From the NCBI RefSeq assembly GCF_033096465.1, contig NZ_AP028156.1, positions 2,746,501 through 2,810,500 on the forward strand: 64,000 bases of DNA, given 5' to 3'. The stretch is from Blautia luti (lineage in GTDB: Bacteria; Bacillota; Clostridia; Lachnospirales; Lachnospiraceae). Shown piece after piece: positions 19,177 through 28,500 of the stretch. The notes below the pieces were generated by a model. That model had not been told where the DNA came from and searched no databases. It saw only the letters and a program-made list of their open reading frames with translations. The stretch's first letter is position 1; every line of letters starts with the position of its first letter. The position numbers and the translations under genes are program-made.

Positions 19177-20103
19177 TCATAATTCCTCATAAGACTCAAT
19201 CTCTGCATAAAGATGTGTGTCTCCTGTCACATCTTCCTCTGGCTCATGCAATTCTTTACATTCCTTATCTGTATACAAAGTGTAATAAGAACTATCATCA
19301 TGAAGCATGATCCATACGTGATTATCTGCAGGAACCGTGATTGCATAATCCTTTTCCTGCTCTGTACCAGGAGCTGCAGTAACTGTCACATTACGTACAT
19401 CACCTTCTGCTTTTTCTGCTTCTTCGTACTTTTCACAGAGATCTGCTACATCCTCAGGTCTATCCACGCCGTAGGAGAATTCCATCTTCGAAATTTCTTC
19501 TGAAGTGCCGTCCTTATGATTCAGAATCTGAGTATGTTTCAGTGGTCTGTAATCATCCGAAGCAACCACATATTTCATAAAAATCCAGTCTCCCTCTGTG
19601 TAGGATTCTCCATCTCCCTGAGAATTCAATGCGCTCTGCGTAAGTTCTTCAGGTACCTTTGTCTGTATAATGATCGTATCACCATCTTCCTTCAGATCCG
19701 TCACTTCTTCCTCTATGGTTTCATCTGTGTAAAAACTTATAAGATCATCTGCATCTCCATCTGCTTCATCAATATACAGACATGAGAGATACTCATCTCC
19801 TTCTTTTCCGTATTTTAATTCGCCATCTTTATAGAGCATCTGGGTAGTACCATACATATCTACATACATCACTTCAGAATCTTCATAGTCATATACCTTT
19901 GTATTCTGCAGTATATATTCACAGGTAGCTTCATAGCTTTTATGATTGCTTACAAGACTGTCTGTTTCTCCTGCTTTCATCATCTGTTCCAGTGCATTGT
20001 CTTTTGTCAGTTCAGGTAAAATATCTGATGCCTGAACGCCCACACATCCTGATGCCAGAGTTCCCATAATCAGTACTGTCACAATAATCATTCTTTTCTT
20101 CAT
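19177..20103 (-). CDS. Putative secreted lipoprotein, function unknown
   Basis: A 308-aa protein with a type II signal peptide: MKKRMIIVTVLIMGTLASGC, the lipobox being LASGC with the lipidated cysteine at residue 20. The mature part is acidic and beta-rich, with no motif I recognise; a tyrosine- and aspartate-rich C-terminal part (HDDSSYYTLYTDKEC) is notable. It should sit on the outer face of the membrane. It is divergent from a GHKL kinase/LytTR regulator pair and shares their 213-bp intergenic region, so it may be a regulated target or an accessory sensor of that system. Ribosome site AGGAGACTAAAAA. Confidence 0.75.
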   Translation of the reverse strand: MKKRMIIVTVLIMGTLASGCVGVQASDILPELTKDNALEQMMKAGETDSLVSNHKSYEATCEYILQNTKVYDYEDSEVMYVDMYGTTQMLYKDGELKYGKEGDEYLSCLYIDEADGDADDLISFYTDETIEEEVTDLKEDGDTIIIQTKVPEELTQSALNSQGDGESYTEGDWIFMKYVVASDDYRPLKHTQILNHKDGTSEEISKMEFSYGVDRPEDVADLCEKYEEAEKAEGDVRNVTVTAAPGTEQEKDYAITVPADNHVWIMLHDDSSYYTLYTDKECKELHEPEEDVTGDTHLYAEIESYEEL

Positions 20104-20190
20104 TTTTTAGTCTCCTTTCTTTTGAATGTTTTTGTGGCTATATTATTTATATTTTTATATTATTTGAATTTAATTCCCTTGTCTATATTT

Positions 20191-20219
20191 TTGCGTGAAT
20201 AGTCAAAATATGGCGTAAA
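20191..20219. promoter_or_regulatory. Two direct repeats upstream of the kinase promoter, candidate LytTR sites
   Basis: TTGCGTGAA (20191-20199) and TGGCGTAAA (20211-20219) repeat with a period of 20 bases and end 16 bases before the -35. Pairs of 9-bp direct repeats about two helical turns apart are how AgrA/LytTR-type regulators bind, and such a regulator is encoded downstream. Confidence 0.4.
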
Positions 20220-20235
20220 AAGGCCTTCATATGAT

Positions 20236-20264
20236 TTGATTTTGCCTTCTGCCAATGGTATACT
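20236..20264 (+). promoter_or_regulatory. Promoter of the GHKL kinase/LytTR operon
   Basis: TTGATT (20236-20241), a 17-base spacer and TATACT (20259-20264), about 50 bases before the kinase ATG. Confidence 0.6.
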
Positions 20265-20316
20265 TATTTTTAATAGGTAACCTGACCATTATCTATCTTT
20301 TTGACAGGAGGTTTTT

Positions 20317-21645
20317 ATGATAGCATTGCGTTATTTCTGCGGATTTTCTCTTCAGATTTTTCCTTATGCATTTTTCTGTTTGTATCCATTCCGGGATCGT
20401 TTCCGCCTAAGCACAAAAAAGGCAATGCTCATGGCACTGTCCATTTTTATTGTAATGGTCATTCCGTTTTCTCTTATCGCACAGTTCAACATCGGCGGTG
20501 ATTACAAAGAGCTGATCTCGAATGCTATTTTTTATATTGCCCTGTTACTGTTCGGAATGTTGTACTGCTTTATCATCCAGGCGAAAACAGTAGAAAAACT
20601 GTTTGTATTTTTTGTTGTAATGAGCTACGGATTCTTTGTTACAAGTACTGTTACTTTTTTGCACCGTACTTTCCGGTTCCCATCCGATCATTTTATGTAT
20701 CCGCCCCTTGCACTGATTCTCACACTTATCATAAATCTGCTTCTTGCGAAACCATTTCTCATGCTGATGGAGCGAATCCGTACTATGATCAACGCTGATC
20801 TGGAATCACGCATCTGGAAGATTCTCTGCTCCCTCCCTGCTTTGTTTATTCTAATTGCCAGTATTGCACAATTCTCAAGCATAATAAATCTTTCCACCAA
20901 TATAATTGTACATGCTATGTTTGTATTGTTTGCAGTATTTGCTTTCATGGTATATGCCGTATTCTTCAGTGTCATGGAATACATCCGCAGTAAACAGGAA
21001 GAACAGAGGATTTCCGAGCGCATACTGGAAAACTACCGGAATCAGGCAGAAAACAATGAACATATTCTGGAAATACACCATGAGATCCGGCATCATATGA
21101 ATGCCCTGTCCTCCTATCTTAAACAGGAAGACTATGCAGGTGCCAGACAGTATATACAGAAATTTACTGAAGAAGCCGAGCAGCTTCCTTTTGTCACCTA
21201 CACAGCCAATGCTCTGGTCAATTCCATCCTTTCAGAATTTGCAGAACGTGCCAGCCGTTATAAAGCCATAGTGGAGTACAGTATTATCATTGGCAGAAGG
21301 CTCAACATGGAAGACATTGATTTGTGCCGGATGTTGACAAATATATTGGAAAATGCCGTAGAAGGGTGTCAGAAGGTTTCTGAAGGACAGCGGATCATCC
21401 GGCTGAATCTCCATTCAAAGGGAAATTTTCTGTTTATTAAATGTGAAAACTCCTGCAATGAGGATAACTTGAGAATCACGAATGGAAAATATAAATCCAG
21501 TAAAAAGAACAGTGACAGACACGGTTACGGTCTTAAGATCATCAATGGAATCGCCGAAAAATACAATGGTATACTGAGCGTACAGGTACGTGGTGGCTTT
21601 TTTGCTGTAACAACAACGCTTTGTCTTGACGAAAATAACGAATAA
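20317..21645 (+). CDS. Sensor histidine kinase, GHKL/AgrC-like
   Basis: A 442-aa membrane kinase. The N-terminal 210 residues hold about six hydrophobic segments. The dimerisation region carries the phospho-acceptor histidine in IHHEIRHHMNAL (about residue 255), and the GHKL ATPase domain shows the N-box NILENAVEGC (about 347-356) and a G-box in HGYGLKII (about 402-409). This layout is that of AgrC- and ComD-like kinases that sense peptides. It partners with the LytTR regulator 15 bases downstream. No AgrB or AgrD gene is nearby, so a cognate peptide is not evident. Ribosome site AGGAGG. Confidence 0.88.
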   Translation: MIALRYFCGFSLQIFPYAFFCLYPFRDRFRLSTKKAMLMALSIFIVMVIPFSLIAQFNIGGDYKELISNAIFYIALLLFGMLYCFIIQAKTVEKLFVFFVVMSYGFFVTSTVTFLHRTFRFPSDHFMYPPLALILTLIINLLLAKPFLMLMERIRTMINADLESRIWKILCSLPALFILIASIAQFSSIINLSTNIIVHAMFVLFAVFAFMVYAVFFSVMEYIRSKQEEQRISERILENYRNQAENNEHILEIHHEIRHHMNALSSYLKQEDYAGARQYIQKFTEEAEQLPFVTYTANALVNSILSEFAERASRYKAIVEYSIIIGRRLNMEDIDLCRMLTNILENAVEGCQKVSEGQRIIRLNLHSKGNFLFIKCENSCNEDNLRITNGKYKSSKKNSDRHGYGLKIINGIAEKYNGILSVQVRGGFFAVTTTLCLDENNE

Positions 21646-21660
21646 TAGGAGGCTTTCACT

Positions 21661-22374
21661 ATGTACCATATTGTCATCTGTGATGATGAACCGATTTTTT
21701 TAACACAGATATCAGAAATGATCATCGATATTTTAGCATCCATGGGAGAATCCTGCGAGATTCGAAAATATACTTCTATTTCAGAATTAAAAAATACATT
21801 GCAGAATATTCCCAAAAGCTGTGACATTCTGATTCTTGATATTATGCTGGGTGAAAACAATGGGATCAGCTTTGCAGAATGTCTCCGTGACACCGGAAAA
21901 CAAATTCCCGTTATCTTCATTTCCAGCAGTAAGGAATTTGTATTCGATGCATATTCTGCTGAACCTGTAGGTTATATCCTCAAGCCGGTCAGCCGTCAAA
22001 AACTTGCAGAAGCACTAACCCGTGCAATCCGACATCTGATCCCGAAGTCCATTATAATCGACACTCCGTCCAGAACTGTATCCTTTCATATCAGGGATAT
22101 TACCTATATTGAAATAATCAATAAAGAACTGCAGATTCACCTTCAGGACGGTACTGTCACGAAGATATATAAATCCCTTTCTGCAGTCCGTGAAATTCTG
22201 CCGAAAGATATTTTCGTGCAATGTCACAGATGCTACATTGTTTCTCTGTATGCTGTCCGTTCAATCAGACGCTTTGAAATCACACTGAATAATCATGAAA
22301 TAATTCCGGTCAGCAAATACAGCTACCGGGATGTCCAGGAACAATTACAGCAATACGCTGCAAAATGGTTTTAA
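21661..22374 (+). CDS. LytTR-family response regulator
   Basis: A 237-aa two-component regulator. The receiver domain shows the acidic pair in VICDDEP (about residues 5-11), the phospho-acceptor Asp in LILDIMLGE (about 58) and the Lys in GYILKPVS (about 104). The C-terminal LytTR DNA-binding domain spans about 135-237 (IKSL-type hallmarks TKIYKSLSAVREILP and CHRCYIVSLYAVRSI). It should be phosphorylated by the kinase encoded just upstream and bind paired direct repeats, possibly those at 20191-20219. Start follows AGGAGGCTTTCACT-like sequence. Confidence 0.9.
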   Translation: MYHIVICDDEPIFLTQISEMIIDILASMGESCEIRKYTSISELKNTLQNIPKSCDILILDIMLGENNGISFAECLRDTGKQIPVIFISSSKEFVFDAYSAEPVGYILKPVSRQKLAEALTRAIRHLIPKSIIIDTPSRTVSFHIRDITYIEIINKELQIHLQDGTVTKIYKSLSAVREILPKDIFVQCHRCYIVSLYAVRSIRRFEITLNNHEIIPVSKYSYRDVQEQLQQYAAKWF

Positions 22375-22458
22375 TTTCTCCAAACAGCTCAAAAATTATT
22401 TCATCTCTCACAATTATCTTTTATCAGTCAATCAGCTATAAATGCAAACAACAGTAAA

Positions 22459-22493
22459 GGGGCTGTCGGAATTATCTATTTCCCGACAGCCCC
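22459..22493. terminator. Hairpin between the convergent LytTR and permease genes
   Basis: GGGGCTGTCGG (22459-22469) pairs with CCGACAGCCCC (22483-22493). Only a short T-run follows on the minus strand, so termination strength is uncertain. Confidence 0.6.
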
Positions 22494-22572
22494 GCATATT
22501 AAAAAACATTTGTCAAGTAAAATTTAAAAATATCAAGTAGGTATCAAAGAGATTATTACTATTTATAGCCGA

Positions 22573-24033
22573 CTATTTCTTCTGTGTCTCTTTTCTCTTC
22601 ATGTCAAGAATCTCTTCTGCGATCTCAACTTCGGATTTCTCATCCGGTGGAAGCACAATATTCAGAATGATAGCAAACAGTGCTGCAGGTACAATTCCTG
22701 AACCACCAAAGATCAGTGTGATCGCCTGCGGCATATGTGCAAGGACTGCTGAGTTTGCCCCAAGTCCATAGCCAAGACCAAGTGCAACGGAGACAATTGT
22801 TACGTTTCTCGGAGTTACCGGCCATTTTGTGATAAGCTGGATACCGCTGACAACAATAGATGAGAACATCATAACTGCCGCACCGCCCAGTACACTCTGA
22901 GGCATGATGGAGATCAGTGCCGCAAGCTTCGGAAACAGACCACATGCGATAAGGAAAATACCGCCTGTTGCAATTGAGAAACGGTTTACAACCTTGTTCA
23001 TTGCAACCAGCCCTACGTTCTGGCTGAAAGAAGTATTCGGAAGTACGCCAAATACTGCCGCCAGTGAAGATCCAAGGCCATCACACATAACGCCGCCGGA
23101 AAGCTCTTTGTCTGTAGCTTCTCTTCCAAGACCGCCCTCTGTGATACCGGAAATATCACCGACAGTCTCTACAGCTGTTACAATAAACATGATGCAGATC
23201 GGAACGATTGCCCTTGCATCAAATACCCATTTGACAGGCATGATCTTCGGCACTGCAAACCAGGATGCGCTTGCTACTTTATCCCAGTTAAGAACCCAGG
23301 ATTTGGTAGCTTCTACTGTTGCACCTGCATCATCCACATAGGTAAATGTGGTAGGAAGAACTGCCGCCATAATACTTACCAGCACATATCCAACGATAAT
23401 ACCGATCAGAATTGATGCAAAGCTTGTAAATCCTTTTGTTCCATGTTTTAATACGACAATTACAACCAGAACTACAAAGCCTACAAACAGATTCTCCAGA
23501 GAACCGTAGTCCTTAGCGGAACTTCCGCCTCCAAAAGAACTGATACCAACAGCAATCAGCGAAAGACCGATTGATAATACAACGGTTCCTGTTACAACTG
23601 ACGGAAAAAATTTTCTCAGTGGTTTTAGGAAGCTTCCCAGTACAGTTTCAAAAAGACCGCCGATAAAGGATGCCGCCATAATTGCACCATACGCAACCAC
23701 TCCATTACCCATGACTCCTGCAGCACTCTGGCATACGCCAATAAAACCGGAACTGGTTCCCATAACGATGGGGAGTTTACCACCCACAGGTCCTATGGTA
23801 AATACCTGAACCAATGTTACAATACCTGCGATTAGCATGGCGTTCTGCAGAAGTGCTACCTGCAGTTCTCCGCCGGCTTCGATGCCACAGGCTGCTGTGA
23901 TGATCAGAAGCGGTGTAAGGTTACCTACGAACATGGCCAGCACATGCTGCAAACCAAGAGGAATCGCCAGCTTCAGTGGCGGCCTTCCATCAAGGTCGTA
24001 GGGTGTTACTGTGTTTTTCTCTTGTTTCTCCAT
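22573..24033 (-). CDS. NCS2 nucleobase permease (xanthine/uracil family)
   Basis: A 486-aa membrane transporter of the nucleobase-cation symporter 2 (NAT) family. Signatures are PLGLQHVLAMFVGN near the N-terminus, the TSSGFIGVC stretch, the ITEGGLGREATDKELSGGVM loop and the SQNVGLVAMNKVVNRF motif with the conserved QN pair. Members import uracil, xanthine or uric acid with protons or sodium. The EVTEG-type aspartate/glutamate loop fits the purine/xanthine branch better than uracil permeases, but this is a weak call. The gene stands alone behind a leader with a terminator-like hairpin. Confidence 0.85.
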   Translation of the reverse strand: MEKQEKNTVTPYDLDGRPPLKLAIPLGLQHVLAMFVGNLTPLLIITAACGIEAGGELQVALLQNAMLIAGIVTLVQVFTIGPVGGKLPIVMGTSSGFIGVCQSAAGVMGNGVVAYGAIMAASFIGGLFETVLGSFLKPLRKFFPSVVTGTVVLSIGLSLIAVGISSFGGGSSAKDYGSLENLFVGFVVLVVIVVLKHGTKGFTSFASILIGIIVGYVLVSIMAAVLPTTFTYVDDAGATVEATKSWVLNWDKVASASWFAVPKIMPVKWVFDARAIVPICIMFIVTAVETVGDISGITEGGLGREATDKELSGGVMCDGLGSSLAAVFGVLPNTSFSQNVGLVAMNKVVNRFSIATGGIFLIACGLFPKLAALISIMPQSVLGGAAVMMFSSIVVSGIQLITKWPVTPRNVTIVSVALGLGYGLGANSAVLAHMPQAITLIFGGSGIVPAALFAIILNIVLPPDEKSEVEIAEEILDMKRKETQKK

Positions 24034-24106
24034 TCCTTTCCCTCTCTTTCGTGGATGTTGATGTGTAATGGCAAGGCAGTCTGTTTATCAATAGTCAGAA
24101 TTTATT

Positions 24107-24142
24107 TAAAAAAGGCAGCTATCCCCTGAGAATAACTACCTT
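24107..24142 (-). terminator. Terminator-like hairpin in the permease leader
   Basis: AAGGUAG (24142-24136) pairs with CUGCCUU (24118-24112), with further pairing of UAUUCUC and GGGGAUA inside, followed by U6. It lies about 75 bases before the permease start and downstream of a good promoter at 24194-24222, so it may be an attenuator; it could instead end the transcript of the small coiled-coil gene upstream. Confidence 0.6.
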
Positions 24143-24193
24143 GTTATTATTTCATCATACTGTTGATATATCTCCTTGCTTTTACCCGTTGAT

Positions 24194-24222
24194 ATTATAA
24201 AGGATTTAAGAAATTATGGCAA
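24194..24222 (-). promoter_or_regulatory. Promoter of the permease gene
   Basis: TTGCCA (24222-24217), 17 bases, TATAAT (24199-24194) on the minus strand, giving a leader of roughly 150 bases. Confidence 0.65.
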
Positions 24223-24298
24223 TAGATATACAAAAATTTATGTATTAATCTATCGAAACCTCAATAAGCTTCACATCCAGACTTATTGTTCCTGCGCA

Positions 24299-24640
24299 TT
24301 ACAATTCCATATTTTTTTCTACTGCCTGCATTCTGTTCTCAAGATTTGCAACATGTTCTATCAGGTAACTGGTCTGTACTGTATTCACATGATTATTATG
24401 TGCTGCTTCTACGGCTTCATTGAATTTTTTCACCATATAGCCATGATTTTCCGCTAAAATTGAAATATTTCTGTCAGTTACATTTTCAAGATGAAGTTTA
24501 ACACCGTTTACTTCTTCTTTTAAATCGCAAATATCCTGCTGTAACGGTTCAATAGCTTTCTGAACGGTAGCTTCTACTGTTTCTTTTAACGTAGCTTCCA
24601 TCATTTCCCTTAACATTTTCATATCGTTTTTGTCCAGCAT
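24299..24640 (-). CDS. Small coiled-coil protein, function unknown
   Basis: A 113-aa soluble protein rich in Glu, Lys and Asn with heptad-like spacing throughout (EPLQQDICDLKEEVNGVKLH, ENRMQAVEKN), so probably a coiled coil. The ATG at 24640 is chosen because AGGAGGTGAGAAAC precedes it at good spacing; an in-frame GTG at 24649 lies inside that ribosome site. Similar small coiled-coil proteins occur as singletons in Lachnospiraceae genomes. I do not recognise a function; no partner gene is adjacent. Confidence 0.65.
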   Translation of the reverse strand: MLDKNDMKMLREMMEATLKETVEATVQKAIEPLQQDICDLKEEVNGVKLHLENVTDRNISILAENHGYMVKKFNEAVEAAHNNHVNTVQTSYLIEHVANLENRMQAVEKNMEL

Positions 24641-24880
24641 GTTTCTCACCTCCTGATCTGTTTACTTATCATTTCGTTCTTTTAACAAGTTCCGGATGTG
24701 AAGTCTATTCAATTTTCAATATTCCATGTATAACCATTTTCCATATTTACGTTTCTATAGTACATTTCATAATTCTTCTGTATCATAATTGTTTGCAGGG
24801 TAAATATCATAAAGAAACAATTTGTGAATCGGATATTCGCAATCCGCTTTCGCTACTTGCTCATGATTTATTCAGAAATG

Positions 24881-24918
24881 AAAAAAAGCCCACAAACCTC
24901 CTATCCAGGTTTATAGAC
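24881..24918 (-). terminator. Terminator of the tRNA operon
   Basis: A 12-bp stem with G-U pairs (arms 24918-24907 and 24899-24888, around AAACCT/AGGTTT) followed by seven Ts on the minus strand. Confidence 0.8.
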
Positions 24919-24935
24919 TTATCTTTCGTAAGTAG

Positions 24936-25009
24936 TAGCGAGAGGGGGATTCGAACCCTCGACACCACGGGTATGAACCGTGTGCTCTAGCCAACTGAGC
25001 TATCTCGCC
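24936..25009 (-). tRNA. tRNA-Met (CAT), copy 2
   Basis: 74 bases. Acceptor stem GGCGAGA/TCTCGCT, anticodon loop TTCATAC giving CAT, T-arm with GGTTCGAATCC. The initiator hallmark of three G-C pairs below the anticodon loop is not seen (stem CACGG/CCGTG), so it is read as elongator Met. No CCA is encoded after the discriminator A. Confidence 0.92.
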
Positions 25010-25026
25010 ATTTTCTTTTTAAGATA

Positions 25027-25099
25027 TGGAACCTATAGGGCTCGAACCTATGACCCTCTGCTTGTAAGGCAGATGCTCTCCCAGCTGAGCTAAGATTCC
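25027..25099 (-). tRNA. tRNA-Val (TAC), copy 2
   Basis: 73 bases. Acceptor stem GGAATCT with matching 3' arm, anticodon loop TTACAAG giving TAC, T-arm with GGTTCGAGCC. Second of two identical-looking copies in the operon. Confidence 0.92.
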
Positions 25100-25130
25100 A
25101 TATTTGTTGGTGACAGGTTTCTCTGTCAAG

Positions 25131-25204
25131 TAGCGAGAGGGGGATTCGAACCCTCGACACCACGGGTATGAACCGTGTGCTCTAGCCAACTGAGCTATCT
25201 CGCC
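25131..25204 (-). tRNA. tRNA-Met (CAT), copy 1
   Basis: 74 bases, identical by eye to the copy 195 bases away: anticodon loop TTCATAC in stem CACGG/CCGTG. Spacer to the preceding tRNA-Val is 16 bases. Confidence 0.92.
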
Positions 25205-25220
25205 ATTTTCTTTTAAGATA

Positions 25221-25293
25221 TGGAACCTATAGGGCTCGAACCTATGACCCTCTGCTTGTAAGGCAGATGCTCTCCCAGCTGAGCTAAGATTCC
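25221..25293 (-). tRNA. tRNA-Val (TAC), copy 1
   Basis: 73 bases, first gene of the tRNA operon, identical by eye to the copy 194 bases away, anticodon TAC. Confidence 0.92.
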
Positions 25294-25348
25294 ATATTTA
25301 CCTGTTTCGGAGAGCTTGTTTGTTGTCCGCTCCGTAACTTGCTTTGCT

Positions 25349-25377
25349 ATTATATAATGGATTTTGTCGGATGTCAA
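25349..25377 (-). promoter_or_regulatory. Consensus promoter of the tRNA operon
   Basis: TTGACA (25377-25372), exactly 17 bases, TATAAT (25354-25349) on the minus strand: a perfect sigma-A consensus, as expected for stable RNA genes. Confidence 0.9.
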
Positions 25378-25469
25378 CACCTATTTTGAAATTTTTTATA
25401 TTTTTTTAACTGTTTATACAATTATCATTCTTCAGGCTTACTGTACCATTTTTCTGGTCTGTTTTTAAA

Positions 25470-25494
25470 GGGGCTGCCCTTCATGGACAGCCCC
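25470..25494 (-). terminator. Terminator of the 1545-aa surface protein gene
   Basis: GGGGCTGTCC and GGGCAGCCCC form a stem across 25494-25470, followed on the minus strand by TTTAAAAAC; it lies 13 bases after the stop. Confidence 0.75.
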
Positions 25495-25506
25495 TCTTTA
25501 TCAGTA

Positions 25507-28500
25507 TTACTTCGTTATTTTTACAGAACCATTCTGTCCTTTTCCTTTGAACAGTTTCTGATATGTTTTCAGCATGGCTGACGGTACTTTGATCACAGCA
25601 TTTTTCGAAATTCCTTTCAGAGCCTGGCTTCCCACTGATTTCACTCCCTGCGCCTGAATCACGATTGACTTCAGTATCCTGCATCCGGAAAATGCCTGTT
25701 TCCCAATCTGTGTAATATTTTTGCCGATCGTTACTTTTTTCAGTTTGGTACAGTCAGAAAATGCCTTATCACTGATGGCAGTGACATTAAATGCATATCC
25801 ATCCAGTTTTACAGATGCTGGAACCGTTGCACTTGTCAGAGTTTTCTTTTCCGGTGCTGTTACACATACAGTTCCACCCTGATAAGCGGATTTTATGACC
25901 TTATATTTCAGTCCTCCTGCTGTATATGTTTTGCCTTTTGCAGGAATAGCTGCAATTTTAAAGGATCCTGTTACAGTTCCCGTGTAATTGCCTTTTCCTT
26001 TAACAGTCACTGTCGCTTTTGCTCCGGATTTTTTATTGTTGGAATAAGTCACTGTATAATCGCTTCCGGCTTTCAATCTGCTTCCGTCCAGAGTCACGAT
26101 CACTGTAGGGCATACTGCTTTTCCTGCATAAATCTGATCTTTGATTACCGCAATAACCGCACCTGACAGGCTTTCTGCCTTCTTTACGATCTTTACAGTC
26201 GAACGCTGTCCTCTGTTTTTCAGAAGTTTCTGATATGCTGCACACTTCGAAGCAGGTACATAGATCACCGCCTTTGATGATATTCCTTTCAGTGAAGAAC
26301 TACCAATATATTTTACAACTTTTGAACGGATTTCAATCTTACTAAGGTGTGTACATCCGGAAAATGCTTCTTTTCCAATGTCCTGTACATTGATTCCGAT
26401 CACTGCTTTTTTCAGCTTTGAGCAGTCTTTAAACGTCTTATTTTCGACAGCAGTAACTTTAAAGGTATATCCATCCAGTCTCACTGTTGCAGGAATGGAA
26501 ACCGCAGTGACGGTCTTTTGGAATGTTCCACATACGGATACCGTTCCATTTTTGTACGCAGATTTCGTGATCTTGTATTTCAGATCTCCCAGGGTGTATA
26601 CCTGATCTTTCTGCGGAACTGCTGTAATCTTAAAATTCTTTATAAGAGTTCCTCTGTATGCTCCCATACCTGTCACGGAAACAGTTGCCGTAACACCGGC
26701 TTTTTTGTTGTTTGCATAAGCAACTGTATAGTCTGTATTTTCTTTCAGCTTTTTCCCATTCAATGCCACAGTAATGGACGGCTCCACGGAGCTTCCTTTA
26801 TAAATCTGGTCTTTAATCTCCGAAATTTGTCCATAGCTCAGATCTTCTGCCGGCGCATCTGTGAAGGCAAAATATGCCTGTATCTCCACAGCTTTCGCTT
26901 CCCCTTCCGTGCTCCACCAGTCTACATAAAACGCACGGCGTTTGCTGCCTTCCATTCCCTGGCTCAGTCCAGGATAATCATTCTGATACAGGAAACGCGG
27001 CTGCACCACAGCGTTTTTTTCACCGTCCTCTGTATCAAAAGTAGTCTGCAGGTTAATTCTCGCGAAAAGTTTCTCTGCATCCAGACTGCTGTTTACCGAA
27101 GCCATACAGCTTTCTTCTCCCTGGTAGTACCAATGATAATCCCACCAGCTATTTGCTTCCTCTTCTCCCCAGTCATATCTGTAATCTGGAGCGAAACAAT
27201 CTTTGGAAACAGGAACTCCTGCTTTTTTCGCCCGGGCAGCATCAAACTGCAGTACCAGAAGCTGGCGTGGATATTCTCCCACATCCCACTGGCAGGAACC
27301 CAGATTCAGGTCACCTCCAAAGTAAACCTGTGCAGCTGACTTTCCATCATTTCCAAGAATGATCTGTGAATATTCCTGAATCTCCGGATAGGAATTCTCA
27401 ATCTCGCCCAGTTCCAGATATGATCCCGGCTGTGCATAAACAACCAGTTCCGGATTCCATGTACTCTGCTCAAACTTCAGATATTCTCCAACTACAAGCC
27501 GGTTGGCATCTGAAGCATCAAGATTTCTGCAGGTCAGATTCAATACTGCTGCCGCAACATTGATCTTTAGTGTATCTGCTGTGACCCTGCCATTGACACG
27601 GCTGTTCAACAGCTCCGTTGTTCCATTCCCGGAGACAGTCAGCGTATCTGTATTTACAAGCATGTTCATCAATGAGATCTTTTTCCAGTCAGATACTTTC
27701 ACGGATGAAATGTGGATCGGATATTGCTCATCTGTTTCTGTTTCTTCATCATAAGTTTCCGGTCCCACATATTTTACAGCCTGGACCGTATCAGGAACAG
27801 AAAGTTCTTCCTGGATCATGGCATCTTTCCCCATCTGAACAATGTAATATCCTTCTCCCGGCTTCTTCTGCTGATATGCTTTCATATATCGTTCTGCCTG
27901 GGCTGTATCCGGCAGAGCCACCAGCCATAAAAGACTGTTATCCGGGACTTCAGAAGTTCCATATGCCTCAAAAATCTCCTGGGCTGTCATGCCTTCATTA
28001 TCTTTGCACCGTTCAATATCAACAGCATTACTTTCATTCTGCATCCAGGTTTTTCCATTCATATCAGGTCTGTAGCCATTCTCCGGCGCATGGATTTCCA
28101 CACGCTGCAGCATATCCACGATATCCGTATCAGGCATATCGAATACCACACTCTGATATCCTTCTCCTACATCGATCATCTCCCAGTCATCCCCGTAGGT
28201 TTCGAATGTTTCAAAATACCTGATAGACATCTTATAGCTGTCTGTCCAGGAAATCCCCTCTTCATTAACGAAATCTCCTGTTCCCAGGTCAAATGGTTTA
28301 TGGAAAATAACAGATCCCGGATTCTCTTTTCCCTCAATCTGCAGTTCTATGGGGAACATATCGTCTTCCGGACTCTCATTTTCATTATAAATATTATAAA
28401 ATTCCGCTGTTCCTGTAAGATTCAGGTTATCACATTGTCTGCCGAAATGGATATTTTCTACCCCCTGAAGTCCTCCTACTACGGAATCAAGCTGAAATAC

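Noticed and set aside
20317..22374. Complete agr quorum-sensing locus
   Set aside because: Kinase and LytTR regulator are present, but no AgrB peptidase or AgrD-like peptide gene could be found around them.
24034..24190. Purine riboswitch in the permease leader
   Set aside because: The conserved core bases of the purine aptamer could not be found; only a terminator-like hairpin is supported.
24793..24990. Plus-strand frame ending in a GIRTLDTTGMNRVL-like sequence
   Set aside because: Its second half is the antisense of the tRNA-Met gene; this is a well-known kind of false gene.
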